This document shows, piece by piece, positions 23,640 to 32,507 of a DNA stretch of 64,000 nucleotides. The translations under genes and the position numbers were made by a program. Origin of the DNA: Marinobacter flavimaris. GTDB lineage: Bacteria > Pseudomonadota > Gammaproteobacteria > Pseudomonadales > Oleiphilaceae. The DNA lies in assembly GCF_002933295.1 (NCBI RefSeq), contig NZ_PSSW01000011.1, forward strand, positions 1 through 64,000. The letters are read 5' to 3'. Every line of letters begins with the position of its first letter. Position 1 is the stretch's first letter. Under the pieces are notes generated by a model. It did not search any database and was not told the DNA's origin. It saw only the letters and a list, made by a program, of their open reading frames with translations.

Positions 23640-24479
23640 ATGTACGAAGCCCATTTCGGACTGCAGGAAGCACCGTTCGCATTGACGCCCAATACCCGCT
23701 ATTTTCTGCGGGCGCCCAGCCATGGCGATGCGCTGGAACTGTTGTTGGTGGCTCTGAAAGAGCGTGAGGGCTTCATCAAGATCTCCGGAGAGGTCGGCAC
23801 TGGCAAGACCCTGCTGTGTCGGCTGCTGCTTAACGAACTCGAGCCTATTGCCCTCACTGCGTATATCCCCAACCCGCAGCTTACCCCGGATACCCTTTAC
23901 GAGGCGGTAGCCGAAGAACTGGGTGTGGATATGTCCGGATGCGCCAATGCCCACCAGGTCCTCAAGGCCATCAACGAAAAGTTGATCAGCCATGCCATGG
24001 AGCAGAAGCCGGTCGTGTTGGTGATTGACGAGGCCCAGGCCATGCCGGAGGAAACCATCGAGGCGTTGCGTCTGTTAACGAACCTGGAAACCGAGAGTGT
24101 CCGGCTGCTTCAGGTGGTTCTGTTTGGCCAGCCGGAACTTGATGTACTGCTCAAAAAGCAGAGCCTGCGCCAACTGAATCAACGCATCACCTTTCACTAC
24201 CGCCTGACGCCTCTGGACCGGAATTCGGTTGCCCAGTATCTGCGGCATCGCCTGGCGCAGGCCGGCTATAACGGCGCTGATCTTTTTGCGCCGGGAGCGC
24301 TTCGTCTGATTACCCGGGCTTCCGGTGGTATTCCGAGGCTGGTTAATATTCTTGCCCACAAGTCCATGTTGGCGGCCTGGGGCCGAGGCGACCGTCTTAT
24401 CGAGCGGGGCCATGCCATGCAGGCCATTCGCGACACCGAAAGCGTACGGGTGCCGGGCCTGATCGGGAGGTGGTTATGA
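23640..24479 (+). CDS. mshM: MSHA biogenesis ATPase MshM (ExeA-like)
   Basis: 279 residues from ATG 23640 (MYEAHFGLQEAPFALTPNTR). AAA ATPase of the ExeA/GspA type with Walker A GEVGTGKT (about 50–57) and Walker B VLVIDEAQ (about 130–137). There is no peptidoglycan-binding extension. In type II systems ExeA helps insert the secretin through peptidoglycan, so MshM may do the same for MshL. One base separates it from mshL; ATGA overlap with mshN. Confidence 0.9.
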   Translation: MYEAHFGLQEAPFALTPNTRYFLRAPSHGDALELLLVALKEREGFIKISGEVGTGKTLLCRLLLNELEPIALTAYIPNPQLTPDTLYEAVAEELGVDMSGCANAHQVLKAINEKLISHAMEQKPVVLVIDEAQAMPEETIEALRLLTNLETESVRLLQVVLFGQPELDVLLKKQSLRQLNQRITFHYRLTPLDRNSVAQYLRHRLAQAGYNGADLFAPGALRLITRASGGIPRLVNILAHKSMLAAWGRGDRLIERGHAMQAIRDTESVRVPGLIGRWL

Positions 24480-25618
24480 GCCTCCTGAACGATGCCCTGC
24501 GTGCTGCAGAACAACGTCAGCACCGACCGGAGGTTGCCGCGGCCTATGCCGGGCAGTCGCAATCGCGGGGCCGCCCACGTTCCGGATTCTGGGCGGTCGT
24601 ATTGCTCTTCGCCGCGGGTTTGGTTGGCGCGTCTGTCTTCTGGTTCATGACTCGGACCGGCAGTGAAGAGAGGCCTGTTGAGGTGAGCGCCTCGCCAGCG
24701 CCGAAAACCGTCATGGCACCGCCAATTGATCAGGATGCCGGAACCGAAAAGAGTTCAGCTGATTCTCAGTCTGTGGATGGTGGGCAAGATACCATCGAGC
24801 CAGCTTTGTCCGGGATCGAGAATGAGCCGGTCAGCCAGCTGCCACCAGCTCCTGAGCCCCCTGCCGTGGTACAGCCTGAACCCAAAGCCATGGAAGCAGC
24901 CGAGACGGTCGTGTCAGAGCCAACGCCCGAACCGGTTAGACGCCTGACTTCCGAGCCTGAAGATGCTGTCAGTGAGCCCGTGGTGGCAGAGAGCAAACCT
25001 GCCCAGGAGACAGAGGCACCAACGCCGTCGGTGAAGCAGGTCCGTGAGACGCCCGAAGCTATCGATCGCCGGGTTAGCCGCGAACTGGCGTCTTTACTCA
25101 GAAGCGGGGATACCCGGGAAGCCGAGCAAAAATTGCAGGAACTGGCCGCGACTCAGGCGGCGATTGCCAGCCGGGAAGTATTCGCGCGTCAGATGTTGGT
25201 TCAGGAAATGCCGGACAGGGCACTGGCATGGCTTCCGGAATCGGTGACGAACGGTGATGCCGGTCTGCGGCTTCTCAGGGCCCGGGCGCTTCACGCCAAG
25301 GGCAGGTTGCCTGACGCAATCACTGCCCTTGAGCTCAGTGTGCCCACTGTGCGCCAGAACGTGGAATATCGGGTAACCCTGGCAACCTTGCTGCAGCAGG
25401 CAGGCCGCAATACCGAGGCAGCCCGACACTGGTCGGCCCTGATTGCCGAGGACGACAGCCGCGCGGCCTGGTGGGTGGGCCTTGCGATTGCCCTCGAGAC
25501 GGGCGGCGAGATCAATAGTGCGGTTCGGGCCTACAGCCAGGCCGCCCAGTTACCCGGGCTTTCGCCTTCCCTGGCGGATTATGTTCGTGAACGACTGAAA
25601 TCTTTGCAGGCGGGATGA
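24476..25618 (+). CDS. mshN: MSHA biogenesis protein MshN (TPR)
   Basis: 380 residues from ATG 24476, which overlaps the mshM stop. The N-terminus MSLLNDALRAAEQRQ is the hallmark shared by MshN and GspB proteins. One membrane helix (about 40–58) is followed by a long Pro/Glu-rich periplasmic spacer (about 65–190) and C-terminal TPR-like helices (about 195–380). GspB-type partners anchor ExeA-type ATPases, so MshN is the likely membrane partner of MshM. Confidence 0.88.
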   Translation: MSLLNDALRAAEQRQHRPEVAAAYAGQSQSRGRPRSGFWAVVLLFAAGLVGASVFWFMTRTGSEERPVEVSASPAPKTVMAPPIDQDAGTEKSSADSQSVDGGQDTIEPALSGIENEPVSQLPPAPEPPAVVQPEPKAMEAAETVVSEPTPEPVRRLTSEPEDAVSEPVVAESKPAQETEAPTPSVKQVRETPEAIDRRVSRELASLLRSGDTREAEQKLQELAATQAAIASREVFARQMLVQEMPDRALAWLPESVTNGDAGLRLLRARALHAKGRLPDAITALELSVPTVRQNVEYRVTLATLLQQAGRNTEAARHWSALIAEDDSRAAWWVGLAIALETGGEINSAVRAYSQAAQLPGLSPSLADYVRERLKSLQAG

Positions 25619-27387
25619 TGACGACAGAGCCAAAAAAGAAAGTCCGGTTAGGCGACCTGCTGGTTCAGAATGACGTTATCACTGAGCAGCAGCTGATGAC
25701 GGCCCTGCGCGAGCAGAAGAGTACCGGTCGCAAGCTTGGCAAGACGCTGACGGATCTTGGCTATGTGGACGAAGACAGCCTGCTCAATATCCTGTCCCGT
25801 CAGCTCGATGTACCTTTTGTGCAGCTGCGTCACTACCAGTTCAACAACGAGCTGGTGAAAAAACTCCCGGAAGCCATGGCCCGTCGGTTCCGCAGTATCG
25901 TGCTGGCGGAGCATAGTGGCGAACTGCTCGTGGGCATGGCCGATCCTCTGGACATCTTTGCCTACGATGAGCTGGTCCGCATTTTGAGGCAGCCCATCAA
26001 ACAGGCCGTGGTTCGGGAAAGCGAGCTGCTGAACACTCTGGACCTGGTGTACCGGCGTACCGATGAGATTGCGTCGCTGGCGGAAGAGCTGGAAGACGAA
26101 CTGGGCGACGATGCCTTCGACCTGGCGGATCTTTCCGCCGAATCCGAAAGCGCTGAAGCACCGGTGGTCAAATTGCTGCAAACGCTGTTCGAGGATGCTG
26201 TTCAAGCGCGCAGTTCGGACATCCACATCGAGCCCGACGAGACCGTGGTCCGTATCCGGCAGCGGGTGGACGGTGTGCTGCAGGAACAGGTGATGAAGGA
26301 AAAGCGGGTCAATGCCGCGCTGGTATTGCGCCTGAAGTTGATGGCAGGCCTGAACATCTCTGAGAAGCGGATGCCCCAGGACGGGCGCTTCAACGTTCGG
26401 GTGAAGGGCCGCAGTATCGATGTGCGGGTCTCCACCATGCCCGTTCAGTACGGCGAATCCGTGGTGATGCGTTTGCTGGACCAGAGTCAGGGCATGTTGA
26501 ACCTCGACGGAACGGGGATGCCAGGTCAGTTGCTGGAACGGTTCCGCCGGATGATCAAAAAACCCCATGGCATGATCCTGGTGACCGGTCCCACCGGTAG
26601 CGGTAAAACGACGACGCTCTATGGTGCTTTGACCGAGCTCAACCGCCCGGAAGTGAAAATCATCACTGCCGAGGATCCGGTGGAATACCGTCTGCCCCGG
26701 ATTACCCAGGTACAGGTGAACCCGAAGATCGGTCTGGAGTTCGCCAATGTACTTCGGGCCGCCCTGCGACAGGACCCGGACGTGATCCTGGTGGGCGAGA
26801 TGCGGGATCGCGAGACCGTGGAAATCGGCCTGCGGGCGGCCATGACTGGCCACCTGGTGCTCTCCACCCTGCACACCAACGACTCCATCAGCAGTGCCAT
26901 GCGGCTGATTGATATGGGCGCAGAGCCTTTCCTTGTGGCCAGCTCCCTGCTCGGTGTTGTCGCCCAGCGCTTGGTGCGGCGGGTCTGTGACAACTGTGCC
27001 GAGGCCTACAAGCCCACGGAACAGGAGCTGGTCTGGCTGCGCAGCTTTGATCTGGATCCCCTGGATATGGAAGCCGGATTCGTTCATGGCCGTGGTTGCT
27101 ACCAGTGCAGCAACACCGGCTATAAGGGCCGGATCGGCGTTTACGAGATGCTGGAAATGAACGAGGCGATGCTGGATGCTCTTCGACGCCAGGATGTCTC
27201 GGAGTTCACCAAAGCGGCCCGCCTGAGCCCCCTGTACCGGCCGCTGGGGCAGTGCGCCATGGACTTTGCACTGCAGGGCACGACGACACTGGAAGAGGTG
27301 GCGCGGGTGGCCGCCACATCCGAGGGCGAGTTCTCGCCCGAGGATGATATTCCCCTGCCAGATGAGCCGATCGGGGGAGGCGCCTGA
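25615..27387 (+). CDS. mshE: MSHA extension ATPase MshE with c-di-GMP-binding MshEN domain
   Basis: 590 residues, GspE/PilB family. The N-terminus carries two tandem 24-residue MshEN motifs, at residues 11–34 (RLGDLLVQNDVI...) and 40–63 (KLGKTLTDLGYV...), separated by 5 residues, the known c-di-GMP site. The first has Asp20 where glycine is usual. Walker A is GPTGSGKTTT (near 327), and a four-cysteine zinc module (CDNC...CYQC) lies at about 461–503. It powers pilus extension. ATGATG start overlaps mshN. Confidence 0.95.
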   Translation: MMTTEPKKKVRLGDLLVQNDVITEQQLMTALREQKSTGRKLGKTLTDLGYVDEDSLLNILSRQLDVPFVQLRHYQFNNELVKKLPEAMARRFRSIVLAEHSGELLVGMADPLDIFAYDELVRILRQPIKQAVVRESELLNTLDLVYRRTDEIASLAEELEDELGDDAFDLADLSAESESAEAPVVKLLQTLFEDAVQARSSDIHIEPDETVVRIRQRVDGVLQEQVMKEKRVNAALVLRLKLMAGLNISEKRMPQDGRFNVRVKGRSIDVRVSTMPVQYGESVVMRLLDQSQGMLNLDGTGMPGQLLERFRRMIKKPHGMILVTGPTGSGKTTTLYGALTELNRPEVKIITAEDPVEYRLPRITQVQVNPKIGLEFANVLRAALRQDPDVILVGEMRDRETVEIGLRAAMTGHLVLSTLHTNDSISSAMRLIDMGAEPFLVASSLLGVVAQRLVRRVCDNCAEAYKPTEQELVWLRSFDLDPLDMEAGFVHGRGCYQCSNTGYKGRIGVYEMLEMNEAMLDALRRQDVSEFTKAARLSPLYRPLGQCAMDFALQGTTTLEEVARVAATSEGEFSPEDDIPLPDEPIGGGA

Positions 27388-28616
27388 TGCAGTTCAGCTA
27401 CCGGGGCAAGGATGATCGTGGTGGTGTCCAGCAGGGTTTGCTGGGCGCTCCGAATGCCGATGCTGCTGCCACCGAACTGATGCGCCGGGGTATTACTCCG
27501 CTCGCTATCCGGGAGGTGCAGGAAACGGAATCGGTCATTGATCGATTGAATCGCCTGCCGATCTTCCGGAAGAAGGTCACCCTCGATGAGCTGATTGTGT
27601 TCTGCCGCCAGATGCATGCGCTGACCAAGGCTGGCATCCCCCTGATCCGAACCATGCGTGGCCTGGCAGAGACCACGCGCTCGCCGGTGTTAGCGGAAGT
27701 GCTTGAGGATGTGACCACACGTCTTGAAGGCGGCACCACCATGGCGACGGCCATGCAGGCGCATCCCAAAGTGTTCTCGGAGCTGTTCATTGCCATGATC
27801 CACGTAGGCGAGAACACCGGGATGCTGGACGACGCCTTCCGGCGCCTATCGGAAATTCTCGAGCTGGAGCGGGATACCAAGCGGCGCCTGAAGCAGGCGA
27901 TGCGTTATCCGATGTTTGTCATCATTGCCCTGTTATCGGCTCTGATGATCGTGAACTTTCTGGTTATCCCCAAATTCGCATCGGTGTTCAACAAGCTGGG
28001 GGCAGACTTGCCGTTTCTGACCCAGGTGTTGGTTGGCACCTCCAATTTTCTCCTGGCCTACTGGTACGTGATGCTGTTTGCGGTTGCTGCTGGCGGACTG
28101 TTGCTGCGGCAGTGGAAACAAACGGAACAGGGACGGCTGACCTGGGATCGTTACAAACTCAAGTTACCGATTATCGGACCGCTGCTGGAACTGATCACAC
28201 TCAGCCGATTTTCGAGGAACTTTGCCACCATGCTGTCCGCGGGTATGCCCGTGACAACCGCATTAACTGTGGTGGCAGACACAACCGATAACGCGTGGAT
28301 CTCGAGCCACATCAAGGATATGCGGGCCGGCATCGAGCGAGGCGAAAGCCTGCTCCGAACCGCCCGGCACAGTGAAATGTTCACGCCGCTGATTCTTCAG
28401 ATGATTGCCGTGGGTGAGGAAACCGGTTCTGTGGACGACATGCTCAACAACGTGGCGGATTTTTACGATGAGGATGTCGACTACGGCCTCAAGAGGCTGG
28501 CTGAGTCGATTGAGCCAATATTGATTGTGGCCATGGGCATTCTGGTTTTGATTCTGGCACTGGGTGTGTTTCTCCCGATCTGGGACCTGGGGGCCGCCGC
28601 CATGGGACGGGGCTGA
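27387..28616 (+). CDS. mshG: MSHA inner-membrane platform protein MshG (PilC/GspF)
   Basis: 409 residues with two GspF domains and three membrane segments (the first near 175–195, FVIIALLSALMIVNFLVIPK). Each half has the family's GxxL/GEETG-type motif (HVGENTGMLDD near 137, AVGEETGSVDDML near 339). It converts MshE motion into pilin addition. The start overlaps the mshE stop by one base, and mshF follows without a gap. Confidence 0.95.
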   Translation: MQFSYRGKDDRGGVQQGLLGAPNADAAATELMRRGITPLAIREVQETESVIDRLNRLPIFRKKVTLDELIVFCRQMHALTKAGIPLIRTMRGLAETTRSPVLAEVLEDVTTRLEGGTTMATAMQAHPKVFSELFIAMIHVGENTGMLDDAFRRLSEILELERDTKRRLKQAMRYPMFVIIALLSALMIVNFLVIPKFASVFNKLGADLPFLTQVLVGTSNFLLAYWYVMLFAVAAGGLLLRQWKQTEQGRLTWDRYKLKLPIIGPLLELITLSRFSRNFATMLSAGMPVTTALTVVADTTDNAWISSHIKDMRAGIERGESLLRTARHSEMFTPLILQMIAVGEETGSVDDMLNNVADFYDEDVDYGLKRLAESIEPILIVAMGILVLILALGVFLPIWDLGAAAMGRG

Positions 28617-29198
28617 GTGCCAGCGGCAAAACAGGCGGACGCCAGCGGGTACGCGCTTTCCCGCAAGTTTCGTCTGGCAGTCGTGGTCATCGTGTTGGGC
28701 GTTCTGTGGTGGTTTCTGCTCGGTGTGCTGGAACGGGAAGCACGAAACGCCGAGGAACGGGCCGCCAATATGGTGATCAGCCAGCTCGGATCGGCGCTGG
28801 TGATCAAGGGTGCAGAAGTGATGCTGAGCCGTGGCGGGCGGCTTGCGGAGCACCGGGGCATCAACCCGTTTGAGCTGGTGGAACACCAGTGGGGCAATTA
28901 CAAAGGGCAGTGCCAGGCCGAACAACTGGCAACGGCCACCTGGTGCTTCCGGGTCAGAGAACAAAAAGAAACAGAAAACGGGCCCAAAGGCTGGTTAATT
29001 TATAAACCAGGGCAGCCAATAACCATAGATGGTCGGCACGCCAATGAAGAACAGCCTCTGGCCTGGGCAGTGACAACGGAATTTGCAGACCGCAACGGGA
29101 ATGGTGCGCGGGAGCAGGAAGAACGGCTGACGGGGTTAAAACTGGCCCCGGTGTCGTTGACAGAAGAAGCAGCGCAAACGCAGGATGCGCAACGCTGA
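28617..29198 (+). CDS. mshF: MSHA biogenesis protein MshF
   Basis: 193 residues from a GTG start at 28617 directly after the mshG stop. A single N-terminal membrane helix (LAVVVIVLGVLWWFLLGVL, about 20–38) precedes a periplasmic domain. The position between mshG and the first pilin gene and the size match MshF of Vibrio, whose exact role is poorly known. Identification rests mainly on synteny and topology. Confidence 0.75.
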   Translation: MPAAKQADASGYALSRKFRLAVVVIVLGVLWWFLLGVLEREARNAEERAANMVISQLGSALVIKGAEVMLSRGGRLAEHRGINPFELVEHQWGNYKGQCQAEQLATATWCFRVREQKETENGPKGWLIYKPGQPITIDGRHANEEQPLAWAVTTEFADRNGNGAREQEERLTGLKLAPVSLTEEAAQTQDAQR

Positions 29199-29234
29199 CC
29201 AGACGGATGAAGTAACCGTAAAGAGGCCGATGCT

Positions 29235-29744
29235 ATGAAGCGGGATACGAGAACGAAAAAACATCAGGGTTTCACCCTGATTGAGCTGGTGGTTGTCATT
29301 GCCATACTTGCAATTTTGGCAGCGTTTGCATTGCCACGATTTGCTCAGCTTTCCGAGCAGGCGCATCAGTCCAGCATTCGCGCGACTGCAGGAGCCCTGG
29401 CAGCGGGTGTGGCGCTGGCAAAAACCCAGTGGGTATCCAACGGATTCACTGCGGCGGAAACGAATGTGGTGGGCTTTGGCAACGACAATGTGGATGTCAG
29501 TGATGATGGCTGGCCGACCTCTGTTGCTTCAAATGATACCGGTACAACAATGGATGCCACCAAGTGCGAGGAAGTCTGGCTGGGTGTTCTGCAATCCAAT
29601 GCACCCACCGTGAACGGCACCAATCCCGAATACGCAATATCGATCACCGGTGGTAACTGTGTATTCACCTATCAAGCAGACAACCAGGGCAGCACCATTG
29701 CGTACGATGCTGATACTGGCGAAATAACTACAACCATTAACTAA
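29235..29744 (+). CDS. mshB: MSHA pilin MshB (type IV prepilin)
   Basis: 169 residues. The leader KRDTRTKKHQG ends at the prepilin peptidase site G^FTLIELVVV (Phe1 methylated after cleavage, Glu5 conserved), followed by the usual hydrophobic helix. Two cysteines (in KCEEVWL and GNCVFTY) could form the C-terminal disulphide. The gene order and 36-nt spacer after mshF fit MshB, a minor pilin close in sequence to MshA. It shares long N-terminal identity with the next gene, showing tandem duplication. Confidence 0.82.
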   Translation: MKRDTRTKKHQGFTLIELVVVIAILAILAAFALPRFAQLSEQAHQSSIRATAGALAAGVALAKTQWVSNGFTAAETNVVGFGNDNVDVSDDGWPTSVASNDTGTTMDATKCEEVWLGVLQSNAPTVNGTNPEYAISITGGNCVFTYQADNQGSTIAYDADTGEITTTIN

Positions 29745-29785
29745 TAAACCTCAAAGCCAACTGGCGATAAAAACGGAGTACGACC

Positions 29786-30286
29786 ATGAAAGCGATGACA
29801 GCCATTGCGGCAAGAAAAGAGAAAGGTTTCACCCTGATTGAACTGGTCATGGTGATTGTAATTCTGGGCATTCTGGCGGCGTTTGCTTTGCCGCGGTTTG
29901 CGGACTTGGGTGGAGAAGCTCGCGCATCGACGGTCCAGGGCGCGTTCGGAGCGATCAAATCGGCTTCGGCAATTGCCCACTCGAAGGCACTGGCCGTTGG
30001 AAACAACCCCGCATCAGTCGAACTTGAAGGCTTAACTGTCAACATGGTGAATGGTTACCCTCAAGCTCTGGACGCTGGTGGCGATGGCATTCTAGATGCG
30101 GCTCAGATTTCGACTGGAGCAGATGGCGATTTCAATGTTGATGCCACCAACGCTGGCGCAGCGGCCGGAGACGCTATCATCATTCAGGCCAAGGGGGCAG
30201 CGACTGCCGCGAACTGTCAGGTCAGTTATACGGCAGCGGCGGCAGATGACGTGCCAACGATTACTATTGATGTGAGTGATTGCTAG
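29786..30286 (+). CDS. mshA: MSHA major pilin MshA
   Basis: 166 residues. Leader of 14 residues ends KEKG^FTLIELVMVIVILG, the prepilin peptidase site. The globular domain is Ala/Gly-rich, with a C-terminal cysteine pair (NCQVSYT and DVSDC). It should be the main subunit of the mannose-sensitive haemagglutinin pilus used for surface attachment. A GGAG site precedes the ATG. I call this copy MshA and the upstream one MshB by gene order; the two could be interchanged. Confidence 0.82.
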   Translation: MKAMTAIAARKEKGFTLIELVMVIVILGILAAFALPRFADLGGEARASTVQGAFGAIKSASAIAHSKALAVGNNPASVELEGLTVNMVNGYPQALDAGGDGILDAAQISTGADGDFNVDATNAGAAAGDAIIIQAKGAATAANCQVSYTAAAADDVPTITIDVSDC

Positions 30287-30372
30287 GTCTGGTATCTGCG
30301 GCACTCGTGGTGCGGCATAGGATAGGATTGTGTGCAGCTACCACGGGCTATGTTTCGGAGAATTGGAGGGCC

Positions 30373-30831
30373 ATGAGAACTACAAGCGTCCTGAGGTCAT
30401 CGGGATTCACTTTCGTAGAGCTGGTCATGGTCATCATCCTGATCGGAGTCCTCTCCGCTCTGGGCATTGGCCTGTTCGCCAGCCGCTCGGCCTTCTCCCC
30501 CTTGCTGGCCACCCAGCAACTTGCCTCCGCCACGCTGCTTGCCCAGCAGGCAGCGTTGGCGGGAAATTCCGCCAGAACGGTGACTATCGAACAAACCTCC
30601 GATAACTTTCTGTTTACAGTTGGCGCGGGCACCGGCAATGCCCGTACCTTCAGTGTTGAGCGTGCTGGCACCAACCTTGGTGGTTTGGCCCTCCCGCTGA
30701 CCCTCACGTTCACCGCGGAAGGAACCTTATCCAGCGGTAGCAACGTTGGCTTGACCTTCACAGGCGACAGCACCTATCAAACATGTATCAGCTCCCTCGG
30801 CGCTGTTTACCGTGGGGGTTGTCAGTCATGA
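30373..30831 (+). CDS. mshC: MSHA minor pilin MshC
   Basis: 152 residues from ATG 30373, after TTGGAGGG. The site is SSG^FTFVELVMVIILIGVL. GspH-like minor pilin with two cysteines near the C-terminus (YQTC...RGGC). Minor pilins of this kind prime assembly at the pilus tip. The 86-nt gap after mshA holds no clear terminator. The ATGA overlap with mshD couples the two. Confidence 0.82.
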   Translation: MRTTSVLRSSGFTFVELVMVIILIGVLSALGIGLFASRSAFSPLLATQQLASATLLAQQAALAGNSARTVTIEQTSDNFLFTVGAGTGNARTFSVERAGTNLGGLALPLTLTFTAEGTLSSGSNVGLTFTGDSTYQTCISSLGAVYRGGCQS

Positions 30832-31319
30832 ACCGGCGCTATCAGGGTGCAACGCTGGTAGAGCTGGTAATCACCATCGTTATCATCAGTGTCGCGATTG
30901 CCGGGGTTATTGGCGCCTTCGCTTTGCTAAGTGGCCGAAGTGCCGACCCACTTAATCAAACGCGTGCAGTAGCGCTGGCACAGCTCTACATGGACGAAAT
31001 CATTACCCAGAAATACGACGACCAAACACCTCAGGGTGGCGTCCCACGGTATTCCGGTAGTTGCTCGATCGGTTCTGACGGCTCGGAGACGCGATCAACG
31101 TTTGATGACGTAGACGACTACGATGGATTGAACGACGCCCCGCCTGCCAGCGCCGTGTCGGCCTTGCCCGGTTATTCAGGGTTTTCAGTATCCGTGACAG
31201 TGGTTTGTGCTGGGGATGAAGTGGGATTGCCGGTCTCTCAGGCCAAACGGATTGACCTGGTTATTGTTGCGCCGGGCGACGGCCAGTTTGTTTTCTCTGC
31301 GTACAGGGCGAACTTCTAA
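30828..31319 (+). CDS. mshD: MSHA minor pilin MshD
   Basis: 163 residues from ATG 30828, inside the mshC stop overlap. Short leader MNRRYQG then ATLVELVITIVIISVAIAGV: the residue after Gly is Ala rather than Phe, as in several minor pilins. Cysteines occur in SGSCSIG and VVCAGDE. Probable tip-complex pilin (GspI/PilV-like). Overlaps mshO by one base (TAATG). Confidence 0.8.
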   Translation: MNRRYQGATLVELVITIVIISVAIAGVIGAFALLSGRSADPLNQTRAVALAQLYMDEIITQKYDDQTPQGGVPRYSGSCSIGSDGSETRSTFDDVDDYDGLNDAPPASAVSALPGYSGFSVSVTVVCAGDEVGLPVSQAKRIDLVIVAPGDGQFVFSAYRANF

Positions 31320-32104
31320 TGAACGCTAGCCGGGGCTTTACGTTAGTCGAGCTGATAATGGTGATCGTTCTGCTCGCGATTGTGGCCACGATTTCGGTCC
31401 GTTTCGTTGCTTTGTCGACAACCGGAGCGATCGATCTGGGATCAAGGCAACTCCGCTCTTTTTCGGCCGTTGTCATCAGTGAGCAGATAAGCCGTGCCCT
31501 GCGGGAAGCCCTACCGGGTTCCGTTCGTGTTGACGGTAGTGGATCCTGTATTGAGTGGATGCCGGTTGTTGCGGTATCAAACTATCTTAACCTGCCTCTG
31601 GGAGCCAACCCTGATTCGTTCGAGGCGGTTCCTCTGGCTGGCGGTACCAGTGCCAGTGGGCGTGTCGTTGTGTATAGCTATGGCAACAACCTCTATTCGA
31701 CCGGCAGTCCCGGGCCTGTATCACCTCCTGCAACAATGCCGAGCGGTCCCTCTCCGGTAACCGTGACGTTTGATAGTGGCGCTAACCACCGCTTCTCTAC
31801 TCAATCCCCAGAGCGTAAATTCTTCATAATTGATGAGCCCAGGACCTTTTGTCAGCAAGGCAGGTTTCTGTTCCGTTACCGCGATTATGATATTCAACCC
31901 TCGGTGGCGACGGCCTTGCCCTCGGCGATGCCTCGCAGAGAAGTCCTTGCGGCGGGGCTGGTGGCTGGTTCTCTGCGTTTCGAGGTTGTTCCTCCCTCGT
32001 TACAGAGGAACGGTGTGGTGTCTTTCGGCTTCGAGCTGGTCAGCCCGGAAACAGGGGAAGTAACTAGCGTTAGTCAGGAGGTGCAGATTCGTAATGTGCC
32101 CTGA
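31319..32104 (+). CDS. mshO: MSHA minor pilin MshO
   Basis: 261 residues. Leader MNASRG^FTLVELIMVIVLLAIV with a normal prepilin peptidase site. It is larger than the other pilins and resembles PilW/GspJ-type minor pilins. Cysteines at SGSCIEW and RTFCQQG may form a disulphide. Its position between mshD and mshP is the standard order. Overlaps mshP by 11 nt. Confidence 0.82.
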   Translation: MNASRGFTLVELIMVIVLLAIVATISVRFVALSTTGAIDLGSRQLRSFSAVVISEQISRALREALPGSVRVDGSGSCIEWMPVVAVSNYLNLPLGANPDSFEAVPLAGGTSASGRVVVYSYGNNLYSTGSPGPVSPPATMPSGPSPVTVTFDSGANHRFSTQSPERKFFIIDEPRTFCQQGRFLFRYRDYDIQPSVATALPSAMPRREVLAAGLVAGSLRFEVVPPSLQRNGVVSFGFELVSPETGEVTSVSQEVQIRNVP

Positions 32105-32507
32105 CAATCTCTTGAACAGACAGGCTGGCGCTGGTCTGCCGGTAGCGCTATTTGTAATCACTGTTTTGGCTTTACTCGTCGTTGTCATGGCTCAGCTGCA
32201 GCAGAGCAGCGGCGAAGCGATCAGCCTGCAGGTTCAGTCCCAACGCGCCCTGTTTGCGGCAGAGAGTGGCGCCCAGGTCGCAGTGCGGGAGGCTCTTGAG
32301 GGAGGCGCGTGCAGCTCGGTAACGACGCCTAAAACCTTCTCGGTCAGCGGCCTCTCAGGTTGCCGCGCAGTTCTGGCCTGTGAGTCGGTTACCGCTGAGC
32401 TGAATGGTAGCGCTCCGCTGGAGGAGATCTTTACCCTGACCAGTGCCGGACAGTGTGGTACCGGCATTGATCGTGCGGAGCGAGTGGTGGAGGTTAAGGT
32501 TCGATGA
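32094..32507 (+). CDS. mshP: MSHA biogenesis protein MshP (PilX-like)
   Basis: 137 residues. N-terminus NRQAGAGLPVALFVITVLAL is a divergent prepilin-like segment of the PilX/GspK-type, with Gly then Leu-Pro where other pilins have Phe-Thr. Contains ESGAQVAVREALEGGACSS, matching the AExG pattern of PilX proteins. Probably part of the tip complex presenting MshQ. It overlaps mshO by 11 nt and mshQ by 4 nt. Confidence 0.8.
   Translation: MCPDNLLNRQAGAGLPVALFVITVLALLVVVMAQLQQSSGEAISLQVQSQRALFAAESGAQVAVREALEGGACSSVTTPKTFSVSGLSGCRAVLACESVTAELNGSAPLEEIFTLTSAGQCGTGIDRAERVVEVKVR

Noticed and set aside
25648..27087. 479-codon open frame antisense to mshE
   Set aside because: His- and Gln-rich translation typical of a reverse shadow of a GC-rich gene; mshE itself is unmistakable.
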